Source of the DNA: Streptomyces lilacinus
GTDB taxonomy: Bacteria > Actinomycetota > Actinomycetes > Streptomycetales > Streptomycetaceae
Assembly (NCBI GenBank): GCA_000715685.1
Contig: KL569420.1
Coordinates: 47,498-53,944, forward strand
DNA length: 6,447 nucleotides
Reading direction: 5' to 3'
The notes under the pieces are model-generated. The model did not search any database. It had not been told where the DNA came from and was given only the letters and a program-made list of their open reading frames with translations. Position numbers and translations under genes: made by a program. This document shows positions 1 to 6,270 of this stretch, one piece after another (position 1 is the stretch's first letter; the number at the start of each line of letters is the position of its first letter).

Positions 1-615
1 ACCGCCTACCGCGCCGACCTCGCCCACCGCGCCACCGAGCACCGCGCCACCCGCCGCAGGCAGCCCGCGCCCCGGGGCCCGCAGGCACCCCCGCAGGCCC
101 ACGGACGCGACCCCGAGGCCGTGCGCGCGTACGAGGAGACGTTCACGACCGTCCTCATGGCTTCGGGCGTGCCCAAGATGATGGCCCGGGTGCTGGCCTG
201 CCTCACCCTCACCGACGCCGGCAGCCTCACCGCGTCCGAACTCGCCCAGCGCCTCCAGGTCAGCCCGGCATCCGTCTCCAAAGCGGTCGCGTTCCTCGAG
301 ACCCAGGGCCTCGTCCGTCGGGAACGCGACGAAGGCCGCCGCGAGCGCTACGTCGTCGACGACGACGTCTGGTACCAGTCGATGATGGCCAGCGCACGGT
401 CCACGGCCGACCTCGTCGACATCGCACGGCAGGGCGTCGGCACCCTCGGCTCCGGCACCCCGGCCGGCGCCCGCCTGGAGAACATCGCCCGCTTCCTCGA
501 CTTCGTCTCCGAGAGCATCGTCCGCGCCGCGGAGCAGGCTCGCGAAGTTCTCTACGCGAAGCCTGAAACGACCTCAGGCGCCGGCCCCACTGCCGAGCCA
601 CGTACGGATCGCTGA
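1..615 (+). CDS. GbsR/MarR-family transcriptional regulator, 5'-partial
   Basis: A DNA-binding regulator with a winged helix-turn-helix. The region encoded at about 223-330 reads as helix-turn-helix plus wing: SLTASELAQRL, then QVSPASVSKAVAFLETQGL, then the basic wing RREERD-like stretch ending in RERYVV. This pattern, followed by a DDDVWYQSM segment and a helical C-terminal half, is typical of the GbsR/MarR-like proteins that are numerous in Streptomyces. They usually act as dimeric repressors of nearby transport or resistance genes. The frame is open to the left edge with no ATG or GTG before 121. A GTG at 121 is possible, but its only Shine-Dalgarno-like GAGG (115-118) is too close, and the family-like segment RDPEAV lies just before it, so I take the gene to start outside the window. 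Its target is unknown, and its upstream neighbour is not visible. It ends 43 bases from the convergent beta-lactamase gene. Family call fairly sure; start unsure. Confidence 0.8.
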   Translation, partial: TAYRADLAHRATEHRATRRRQPAPRGPQAPPQAHGRDPEAVRAYEETFTTVLMASGVPKMMARVLACLTLTDAGSLTASELAQRLQVSPASVSKAVAFLETQGLVRRERDEGRRERYVVDDDVWYQSMMASARSTADLVDIARQGVGTLGSGTPAGARLENIARFLDFVSESIVRAAEQAREVLYAKPETTSGAGPTAEPRTDR

Positions 616-641
616 CAGCCGGCCTGCTGCCGCGGAGACGA

Positions 642-675
642 CTACTTGAGCGTGCCGGCTACTTCAGCGTGCCCG
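642..675. repeat. imperfect 17-bp tandem repeat at the 3' end of the beta-lactamase gene
   Basis: Bases 642-658 and 659-675 are two adjacent 17-bp units that agree at 15 of 17 positions. Each unit contains the lactamase stop codon (read leftward) and the codons just before it. The inner unit is the true gene end, coding GTLK then stop. The outer unit lies wholly in the 43-base gap to the convergent regulator. Seventeen is not a multiple of three, so the outer copy is in another frame. It looks like a small duplication of the gene terminus. The rest of the gap (616-641) shows no convincing terminator. Confidence 0.6.
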
Positions 676-1588
676 CGACCACGGATGCCGCTTCCGCGAT
701 CAGCTTGTTGTCGTACTTGGCGTCGGCCTTGGTGCGGTTCGACAGGATCGCCATGACGACGGGGGCCGCGTTGGGGCGCCACACCACGGCGATGTCGTTA
801 CGGGTCCCGTAGCCCTGGCCGGCTCCGGTCTTGTCGCCGACCGCCCAGCCCTTGGGCATCCCGGCCCTGATGAGTTCGCCTCCGGTGGTGTTGTTCCGCA
901 GCCACTGCTCGAGCTGTGCGCGTTCGTTCTTGCCGAGGACGTCTCCGAGGACGAACGCGCGCAGGTCCTTGGCCAGCGCCCGCGGCGTGCTCGTGTCCCG
1001 CGTCTCGCCGGGGGCCCACACGTTCAACTCGGGCTCGCGGCGCTCCATCCGAGTGACGTCGTCGCCCATCCCCTCGAGTACGGCGTCGAGGCCCTTGGGC
1101 CCGCCGAGCGCGTCGAACAGCAGGTTGCCCGCGGTGTTGTCGCTGTAGCGGACGGCGGCGTCGCACAGCTCGCGCAGGGTCATCCCGGTCTCGACGTGCT
1201 TCTCGGTCACGGGGGAGTACTCGACGAGATCCTCCTTGGAGTACGTGATCACCCGGTCCATCCCGCCGTTCGGCGAGTACTTCCGCAGCACGGCACCGGC
1301 GGCCAGCGCCTTGAACGTGGAGGCGTGGGCGAAGCGTTCGCCGTCGTTGTAGGCCACCTCGCGCCCGGTACCGGTGTCGACGGCGTAGACCCCCAGCCGC
1401 GCGTCGAATTTGCGCTCGAGCTCCTTGAACTCGCCGGTGAACGACTTCGCGGCCGTACTCGGTTTCGTCGTCGCGGCGGACGCGGACGACGAGGCCGGCG
1501 AACCGTCCGCCCCGCAGGCCGTGAGCGGGACGAGGGTGAGCGCGGCGAGCGCGCCGAGAACGGCGCGGCGGGCACGGTTGTGCTGCAT
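659..1588 (-). CDS. bla: class A beta-lactamase, predicted lipoprotein (BlaL-like)
   Basis: Serine beta-lactamase that hydrolyses the beta-lactam ring outside the membrane; 309 residues, a normal class A length. All catalytic motifs are present: STFK with the nucleophile Ser90 and Lys93; SDN at 149-151; EPELN at 185-189, giving the general-base Glu (Ambler Glu166); and KTG at 253-255. The N-terminus has basic residues (RARR), a hydrophobic stretch and a lipobox LTAC with Cys25, so a lipid-anchored form is predicted; the ARRAVLG start could also fit a Tat signal. A Ser/Ala/Thr-rich linker (about 29-49) precedes the catalytic domain. The ATG at 1588 is chosen because GGAGG lies 8 bases upstream on the coding strand; an in-frame upstream ATG at 1627 would add 13 residues before the signal peptide. 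It is divergent from a LysR gene and its blaB-like partner, as blaL is from blaA-blaB in S. cacaoi, which suggests inducible control by that pair. Confidence 0.93.
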   Translation of the reverse strand: MQHNRARRAVLGALAALTLVPLTACGADGSPASSSASAATTKPSTAAKSFTGEFKELERKFDARLGVYAVDTGTGREVAYNDGERFAHASTFKALAAGAVLRKYSPNGGMDRVITYSKEDLVEYSPVTEKHVETGMTLRELCDAAVRYSDNTAGNLLFDALGGPKGLDAVLEGMGDDVTRMERREPELNVWAPGETRDTSTPRALAKDLRAFVLGDVLGKNERAQLEQWLRNNTTGGELIRAGMPKGWAVGDKTGAGQGYGTRNDIAVVWRPNAAPVVMAILSNRTKADAKYDNKLIAEAASVVAGTLK

Positions 1589-1734
1589 GGTCCAAACCTC
1601 CGGGGCAGCCCCGTGCGAGGGGCGCATAGGGGACAGGGCGCTGACTGCCGGAAATCACCTTCCTCGCCGGGCGACCATGCGGTCCAATACGCTCATACGC
1701 CGTTTCATGCGGATCTGGCATAGGGTTCGGGGCT
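1589..1734. promoter_or_regulatory. divergent bla / blaA promoter-operator region
   Basis: This 146-bp gap separates the leftward lactamase gene from the rightward LysR gene, so both promoters should lie here or in the gene ends. LysR proteins classically bind such divergent intergenic DNA. Visible repeats are CATGCGG at 1676-1682 and 1706-1712, with the related CATACGC at 1694-1700 between them; ATACGC at 1687-1692 and 1695-1700; and GCATAGGG at 1624-1631 and 1718-1725. The CATRCG cluster is the best operator candidate by position and repetition. I see no clear -35/-10 pair for either direction. Regulatory role is inferred from gene arrangement; the repeats are directly visible. Confidence 0.6.
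1597..1601 (-). promoter_or_regulatory. Shine-Dalgarno site of the beta-lactamase gene
   Basis: On the minus strand this reads GGAGG, a full match to the actinomycete anti-Shine-Dalgarno core, with 8 bases before the ATG at 1588. It fixes the start in preference to the in-frame ATG at 1627. Confidence 0.75.
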
Positions 1735-2641
1735 GTGGATCTTGTGGGAGCGTGTCGCGCGTTCGTCAGCGTCAGCAAGCACGGCAGTTTCACCGACGGA
1801 GCGGCCGCCGCCCGGATGTCCCAGCCGGTGGCCAGCCGTCGCGTCGCCGCCCTGGAGGAACGCTTCGGCGAGCAGCTGTTCGAGCGCACCTCGCGGCGGG
1901 CCGTCCTCACGCCCTTCGGCCGGGACATGCTGCCGGTGGCCAGGCAGCTCGTGCAGGCGGCCGACGTGCTGCTGCACGAGGCGGAGGCCGCCAAGCGCAA
2001 GCCGTGGGTGGCGGCTCGCGGTGCCCGGCATCTGCTCCACGGTCGACCTCGCGCGCCTCGTCGCCGAGGCGCGGGGGCACGGCGTCACGCTCGATCTCCG
2101 CGTCGCGGTGCCTGCTCAGCGCCTGGAGCTCGTCCACGCGCAGCAGGTGCGCGCCGCCCTGCTCGCGGTGCCGCCGGACGAGGCGACGTGGTCCGTGCCG
2201 CTCGGGGTCGCCGGTGCGCGGGATCCCGGCGTGAAGCGCGTCTACCTGGAGACGCTGAGGGTCGGACGAGCCTCCTCCGGCCCGGCCCGCCGCCTGTGGA
2301 TCCAACCGGAAGACGACGTGCCGCACATCCGCGACCCACTGACACGACTGCGCGACGCGATCGGCCTGCGGCCCGCGCAGGTCGTCGCCGGGGCCGACCT
2401 GACGGCCGCTGCGGCAGAGGTCCTCTGCACGGGCGACCTTCTGCTGTGCTCCCCCGCGCAGGCAGCCGAACTCGCCCTGAACTGGCGGCCCGTCGGCGAG
2501 ATCGCCCTCAGCCGAGGGTACGCCCTCGCCGCCGCCGCGGACGGCAATCCGCAGACCGTGGAAGCGCGCCTGGGCGACGCCATCGCCCGCTGCCTCGGCG
2601 CGGGCCCACGGGCGGGAACCACAGAAACGACGACGACGTGA
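1735..2641 (+). pseudogene. blaA: LysR-family activator of beta-lactamase (BlaA-like), frameshifted
   Basis: The first ~90 residues form a LysR DNA-binding domain: GTG start at 1735, MDLVGACRAFVSVSKHGSF, the recognition segment RMSQPVASRRVAALEERFG, then LFERTSRRAVLTPFG and a linker helix. This frame stays LysR-like up to KRKPW near 2007, after which it turns into Arg/Pro-rich sequence. The effector-binding domain resumes one base over at about 2012 (RLAVPGICSTVDLARLVAEA) and runs to the TGA at 2639-2641. Removing one G at 2010-2011 joins them into a 301-residue protein, the usual LysR length. So there is either a real +1 frameshift or a sequence error. If intact, it should bind the adjacent divergent promoter and activate bla, as BlaA does in S. 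cacaoi. Its stop overlaps the blaB start by 4 bases. Without the correction, the first frame stays open through to 3564 and may be annotated as one 609-residue protein. Confidence 0.85.
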
Positions 2642-3564
2642 ACGACCACGTGTACGACGACGTGAACACCGAGGCCCTGCTGCACGACCTGCGCGGGCAG
2701 CTGCGCGACGGCGGCCTCCACGCCTGCCTGCTCGTACGGGATCTCCACACGGGGGAGGAGCTGGGGATCGACCCCGACACCCCGCTGCCTTCCGCGTCCC
2801 TGGTCAAGGTCCCGCTCGCGCTGGCGACGGTGGAGCGCGTACGACGGGGAGAGCTCGACGGAGCCACGATGCTCGACGTGCGGCCGGGGCGGATCACCAC
2901 GCCCGGCCCCACCGGGCTGAGCCGCTTCCGCCACCCCGCCCGGATCGCGATCGACGACCTGCTCTACCTGAGCACCTGCCTGAGCGACGGAATCGCCGCC
3001 GACGCGCTGTTCGCCCTCACCCCGCCCGCGCAGGTCACCGACTTCCTCCACGAACACGGCCTGCGCGGCATCACCGTCCGGCACGTCACCGGCGAGCTGT
3101 CCGACACCCCCGTCGAACGCTTCGACGCCGCCCAGGCCCATCTCGCCCTCTCCCTCGCCATCGACGCCGGCACCGGCGGCCGCGGCCACCGGGTGCCGCA
3201 GCTCGACACCACCCGCGCCAACACCGGCAGCGCCCGCGCCTGGGTCGACCTGCTCCAGGCCCTGTGGACCCCCTCGAGGATCCACCCCGAGGTGGCCGAG
3301 CGCGTGCGCGACCTCATGGCCCACAACGTGCTCCGGCACCGCCTCGCCCCGGACTTCAGCTCGGACGCCACCACCTGGTCCTCCAAGACCGGCACACTCC
3401 TCAACCTGCGCCACGAGATCGGCGTCGTCGAGCACGCCGACGGCCAGGCGTACGCCATCGCCGTCCTCACCGAATCACTCGTCCCGGCCAGCACCCAACC
3501 CGGCGCCGAGGCTCTCATGGCCCAGGTCGCCCGGACTCTGCGGGACCATCTCCGGCACCTCTAG
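2638..3564 (+). CDS. blaB: BlaB-like penicillin-recognising serine-enzyme homologue, cytoplasmic
   Basis: A 308-residue protein with the serine beta-lactamase/PBP fold signature: SLVK at 54-57, SDG at 116-118 and KTG at 250-252, followed by a beta-strand-like stretch AYAIAVLTES (271-280). It has no signal peptide or membrane segment, so it should be cytoplasmic. It lacks the ExxLN deacylation motif of class A enzymes; the nearest local match, TGELSD at 151-156, has Thr where the catalytic Glu would align. These features match S. cacaoi BlaB, which is required with BlaA for beta-lactamase production but, as far as is known, is not itself an active lactamase; its exact signal is unclear. The GTG start overlaps the blaA stop as GTGA, implying translational coupling. 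A second in-frame GTG at 2662 lies in the same 12-base context (GACGACGTGAAC at 2632-2643 and 2656-2667), so the start could be 8 codons later. Confidence 0.85.
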   Translation: MNDHVYDDVNTEALLHDLRGQLRDGGLHACLLVRDLHTGEELGIDPDTPLPSASLVKVPLALATVERVRRGELDGATMLDVRPGRITTPGPTGLSRFRHPARIAIDDLLYLSTCLSDGIAADALFALTPPAQVTDFLHEHGLRGITVRHVTGELSDTPVERFDAAQAHLALSLAIDAGTGGRGHRVPQLDTTRANTGSARAWVDLLQALWTPSRIHPEVAERVRDLMAHNVLRHRLAPDFSSDATTWSSKTGTLLNLRHEIGVVEHADGQAYAIAVLTESLVPASTQPGAEALMAQVARTLRDHLRHL

Positions 3565-3570
3565 GCACTC

Positions 3571-3594
3571 TGGGCACCTTCAGGCCGGTGCTCA
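3571..3594 (+). terminator. candidate terminator hairpin between convergent blaB and ketosynthase genes
   Basis: In the rightward transcript, 3571-3578 can pair with 3587-3594 in an 8-bp stem (one G-U pair; core GCACC/GGTGC) around an 8-base loop. It lies 6 bases after the blaB stop and takes in the stop codon of the convergent ketosynthase gene. There is no T tract, as is common in Streptomyces. In the leftward transcript the wobble becomes an A-C mismatch, so it suits blaB better. Confidence 0.4.
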
Positions 3595-4818
3595 CCCGGT
3601 CGTGAACACCAGGACCGTGTTGTGCCCGCCGAAGGCGAAGGAGTTGCTCAGAGCCGCCCGCATCCGCGTGTCTCTGGGGCCTTTGTGCACCACGTCGAGG
3701 GCGATGGCGGGATCCAGGCGCTCGAGGTTCGCGGTCGGCGGGATCCTCTGGTGTTGCAGCGTCATGACAGTGATCGCTGACTCGACAGCGCCGGCCGCCC
3801 CCAGGGAGTGCCCGATGAGGCTCTTGGGGGCCGTGACCGGTGGTACATCGTTGCGGAAGAGCCGGTTCAGCGCCCTGGCCTCGGCCAGGTCCCCGACGGT
3901 GGTGGACGTGGCGTGCGCGTTCACGTGGTCGATGTCGACGGGGCGGAGCCCGGCGTCGGCCAGCGCGGCGCGCATGGCTGCCTCGGCTCCGTGCCCCTCG
4001 GGCTCCGGGGCGACGTAGTGGTGGGCGTCGGAAGTGGAGCCGTGCCCGGCCAGCAGCGCGCGGGGGACCACTCCGCGTGCGTGCGCGTGCTCCTGCCGCT
4101 CGAGAACCAGCACACCCGCGCCCTCCCCGATGACCAGGCCGTCACGCTCGGCATCGAACGGACGCGAGGCGCTCTCCGGCCGGTCGCGACGCCGTGACAG
4201 CGCCCGCAACCGCCCGAGAAGGATGGCGCAGCACAGGGTGCGGGGGCTTTCCGCACCGCCGGCGATGACGATGTCGCAGGACCTGGAGCGGAGCAGATCC
4301 ACGCCCAGCGCTATCGCCTGGTTGCCCGCGGCGCAGGCGTTGGAGACGGAGAAGCTGGGGCCGCGTGCTCCGAGAGCGATGGTGACCTCGGCGACGGGCG
4401 CGCTGGGCAGGCTGCGGGTGAGACTCATCGGGGAAATCCGCTCCGGGTGACCGGACAGGTAGTGCCCCATATCGGTGGGGAGTGCCTCCATCGACGAGGA
4501 GGCCGTTCCGAGTACCACTCCCACGCGCTCGGGAAGCCACTCGTCGGTGCGCAGCCCGGCGTCCGTGACGGCCTCGCGTGCCGCCAGCACGGCCAACTGC
4601 GTGAAGCGGTCCATGCGGTGGGCCAGTCGACGCCCCAGGGCCTCCTGAGCGCGGAAGTCCGGCACGGCGCAGGAGAAGTCCACCGGTGCGCCCTGGAGGT
4701 CCGGGTCGATCGCTGCCGTCGAACGGCCCGAGCACAACCCGTCGAACGTGTCGCGGCTGCCGATTCTGGCGGGGGTGAGGAGTCCGACGCCGGTGACGGC
4801 GACGGCGGCGGACGTCAT
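3592..4818 (-). CDS. beta-ketoacyl-ACP synthase II-like ketosynthase (FabF family)
   Basis: A 408-residue decarboxylating Claisen condensation enzyme that would extend an acyl chain with malonyl-ACP. The catalytic triad is intact: Cys162 in SNACAAGNQA (159-168), His302 in NAHATST (300-306, where FabF usually has HGTST) and His337 in KSLIGHSLGAAG (332-343), including the conserved Lys332. The late FabF hallmarks RPFDAERDGLVIGEGAG (219-235) and SNSFAFGGHN (391-400) are also present. The ATG at 4818 is chosen because VAVTGVGLLTP is the normal FabF beginning and because ATGA overlaps the ACP stop, implying coupled translation. No chain-length factor lies beside it, so it is not a classical aromatic type II KS/CLF pair within this window. 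Housekeeping fatty-acid synthesis is possible, but the lone KS-ACP pair facing a KAS III-like gene and a probable transporter favours a specialised acyl or polyketide pathway. Confidence 0.92.
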   Translation of the reverse strand: MTSAAVAVTGVGLLTPARIGSRDTFDGLCSGRSTAAIDPDLQGAPVDFSCAVPDFRAQEALGRRLAHRMDRFTQLAVLAAREAVTDAGLRTDEWLPERVGVVLGTASSSMEALPTDMGHYLSGHPERISPMSLTRSLPSAPVAEVTIALGARGPSFSVSNACAAGNQAIALGVDLLRSRSCDIVIAGGAESPRTLCCAILLGRLRALSRRRDRPESASRPFDAERDGLVIGEGAGVLVLERQEHAHARGVVPRALLAGHGSTSDAHHYVAPEPEGHGAEAAMRAALADAGLRPVDIDHVNAHATSTTVGDLAEARALNRLFRNDVPPVTAPKSLIGHSLGAAGAVESAITVMTLQHQRIPPTANLERLDPAIALDVVHKGPRDTRMRAALSNSFAFGGHNTVLVFTTG

Positions 4819-5093
4819 GAAGCGGGTTCCGGGGCCGCGGCGTCTGCGGTACGGGGCGCCTGGCCCTGCCCGCTCATGCGGTGGACGACTTCTCCGAGCG
4901 TGGTGGTGGGTGCGAAGTCGGCCGGGTCCACGTCGACTTCCATGATCAAGGTCAGCTCCACCAGCTCCAGGGAGTCCAGGCCCAGTTGTTCCAAGGTCGT
5001 TTCCGTGGTGACCGAATCGAGCGGAATCTCGAATTGAGATTCGAGCACTTCTTGCAGCTGGGTGAACGTCGGTTCGGTAGGGGATTCGTGCAT
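4815..5093 (-). CDS. acyl carrier protein
   Basis: A 92-residue carrier protein that holds growing acyl chains as thioesters. The phosphopantetheine site is Ser41 in LGLDSLELVEL (37-47), a strong match to the ACP consensus, preceded by the expected amphipathic helix I (FTQLQEVLESQFEI) and followed by the acidic helix II-III region MEVDVDPADF. The C-terminal 17 or so residues are an Ala/Pro/Thr-rich tail beyond the usual ACP end. The ATG at 5093 is preceded on the coding strand by GGAAGG (5101-5106) at 7 bases, a fair ribosome site. Its stop overlaps the ketosynthase start, so the two should be made together and are likely enzyme and substrate carrier. It is divergent from the KAS III-like gene, which probably loads the first condensation product onto it. 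Confidence 0.92.
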   Translation of the reverse strand: MHESPTEPTFTQLQEVLESQFEIPLDSVTTETTLEQLGLDSLELVELTLIMEVDVDPADFAPTTTLGEVVHRMSGQGQAPRTADAAAPEPAS

Positions 5094-5262
5094 GACGCTC
5101 CCTTCCGGGGTGAACCTGAGGCAAGAGGGATGTCTACCCAGGTGCAGCCATGTGATGCCGGCGAAGGAAAGGACAAACGTACGATACGACGGCCCTGTTG
5201 TGCTGCGTTCGGGCCCGCTGTTTACATGGCGAGAGACACGGCCTTCGTCCGGGGTGGGGTTT
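5094..5262. promoter_or_regulatory. divergent ACP / KAS III-like promoter region
   Basis: This 169-bp gap lies between the leftward ACP-ketosynthase operon and the rightward KAS III-like gene and should carry promoters for both. It is less GC-rich than the flanking coding DNA. Visible elements are the inverted repeat CGTA-cga-TACG at 5178-5188, next to an AAAGGACAAA run, and a weaker GGCCC/GGGCC inverted repeat at 5191-5195 and 5211-5215. The ribosome sites are GGAAGG on the minus strand (5101-5106) and GGGGTGGGG on the plus strand (5251-5259). I could not identify convincing -35/-10 boxes. The 11-bp palindrome is the only operator candidate, and it is short enough to arise by chance. Confidence 0.5.
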
Positions 5263-6270
5263 ATGAGCCAGCGGTTTTGCAGCCGAATTGCCTCAGCGGC
5301 GGCGCACCTTCCGGAAATCCGGCTTTCCACAGCGGAACTTGAGGAGAGCATCGCTGAGCACAGCCCCGATTTCACTGTCCCGCGCGGTGTGATCCGACGG
5401 CTGACAGGCGTTGAATTCCGTCATGTCCGGCCCGAGGGCTGGGTCGCCTCCGATCTCGCCGCAGCCGCGGCCGAAAAGGCGCTGGCCGAGGCGGGATGCG
5501 AGATCGGCGAGATGGATCTCCTGATCTACGCCGGCGTCTGTATGGACCTGCTGGAACCGGCGACGGCACACATCGTGGCGGACAAGTTGGGCGCGAACTG
5601 CCCGGTGTTCGACGTACGGAACGCCTGCAACGCATTCCTGAATGCCCTGGAACTGGGGGACGCGCTGATCCGCGGCGCACGGTACGAGCGCATCCTGATC
5701 TGCTGTGGCGAATCGGCCACTCAGTTCATGCGGCGGCGGGTGTCGAGCGCCCGTGAATTCGTCGACTGCCTGATCGGCTACACGCTCTCGGATGCCGGCG
5801 GCGCGGTCGTCCTCGAACGATCGGAAGACCCCGGAATTCTGGAATGCCAGTTCTCCGCCGTCTCCTCGGCGTGGCAAGCGGCGGCCATCACGCTGGACGG
5901 CCACTTCGGAACGGGAAACCACCGTCGTCCGCCCGACCTGTCCGGCATGGTGAAGGCACTGCGCCGCCTCGGCGCACGGCAGACCGCCAAGGAGATGGAA
6001 CGCCGGACGGGATTCACTCTGCACGACGTCTCCCTCGTCTGTGCTCACCTCGCCACCACACACCTGACCACCGACTTCTGCGCTACCACGGGCGTGCCCG
6101 AATCCCTGCTCAGTACGACCATCGCCTCCCATGGCAACACCGCTGCGGCGACGCTGCCGTTGCAGTTGGAACTCGCTGTGCAGCAGGGGCGGCTGCGGCG
6201 GGGCGACCTGGCGGTACTGGTGGGATTCGCCAGCGGGGTCAGCGAGGGCATCGTCGGCCTCCGGTGGTGA
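5263..6270 (+). CDS. KAS III-like beta-ketoacyl-ACP synthase (FabH family), atypical active site
   Basis: A 335-residue thiolase-fold synthase, the normal FabH length, expected to start a chain by condensing an acyl-CoA (or acyl-ACP) with malonyl-ACP. Cys122 in VRNACNAFLNAL is the nucleophile, His262 in CAHLATTHL and Asn292 in SHGNTAAATLPL fill the FabH His and Asn positions, and GFASGVSEGIVGLRW is a FabH-like C-terminus. The usual HQAN motif reads HLAT, so the small Gln-Ala-Asn segment is changed. The N-terminal part has TGVEFRHV (48-55), like the FabH TGI..R motif, and SDLAAAAAEKAL (63-74). The ATG at 5263 is supported by the G-rich GGGGTGGGG just upstream and by the standard FabH start (IASAAAHLPE). 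It is divergent from the ACP-KS operon and overlaps the next gene by 4 bases. The variant motif suggests a non-housekeeping starter substrate; that is inference. Confidence 0.9.
   Translation: MSQRFCSRIASAAAHLPEIRLSTAELEESIAEHSPDFTVPRGVIRRLTGVEFRHVRPEGWVASDLAAAAAEKALAEAGCEIGEMDLLIYAGVCMDLLEPATAHIVADKLGANCPVFDVRNACNAFLNALELGDALIRGARYERILICCGESATQFMRRRVSSAREFVDCLIGYTLSDAGGAVVLERSEDPGILECQFSAVSSAWQAAAITLDGHFGTGNHRRPPDLSGMVKALRRLGARQTAKEMERRTGFTLHDVSLVCAHLATTHLTTDFCATTGVPESLLSTTIASHGNTAAATLPLQLELAVQQGRLRRGDLAVLVGFASGVSEGIVGLRW

Noticed and set aside
1242..2000. Long minus-strand frames that span the lactamase gene and the divergent gap
   Set aside because: Arg-rich shadow frames of the lactamase and LysR genes with no recognisable domain.
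2010..2640. Arg/Pro-rich protein in the frame that continues from the LysR head
   Set aside because: Composition is typical of out-of-frame translation of high-GC DNA, and a coherent LysR effector domain lies in the neighbouring frame.
4819..5124. Longer ketosynthase with an N-terminal extension beginning near 5124
   Set aside because: The extension is the ACP gene read in another frame; the FabF-like start and ATGA overlap at 4818 are far better supported.
5191..5215. GGCCC/GGGCC inverted repeat in the ACP / KAS III gap as a terminator or attenuator
   Set aside because: Only a 5-bp stem with a 15-base loop, easily expected by chance at this GC content.
5226..5342. Small upstream reading frame of 38 codons starting at ATG 5226 and overlapping the KAS III-like start
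   Set aside because: No convincing ribosome site and no recognisable protein; it overlaps a well-supported gene, so a leader peptide is not supported.
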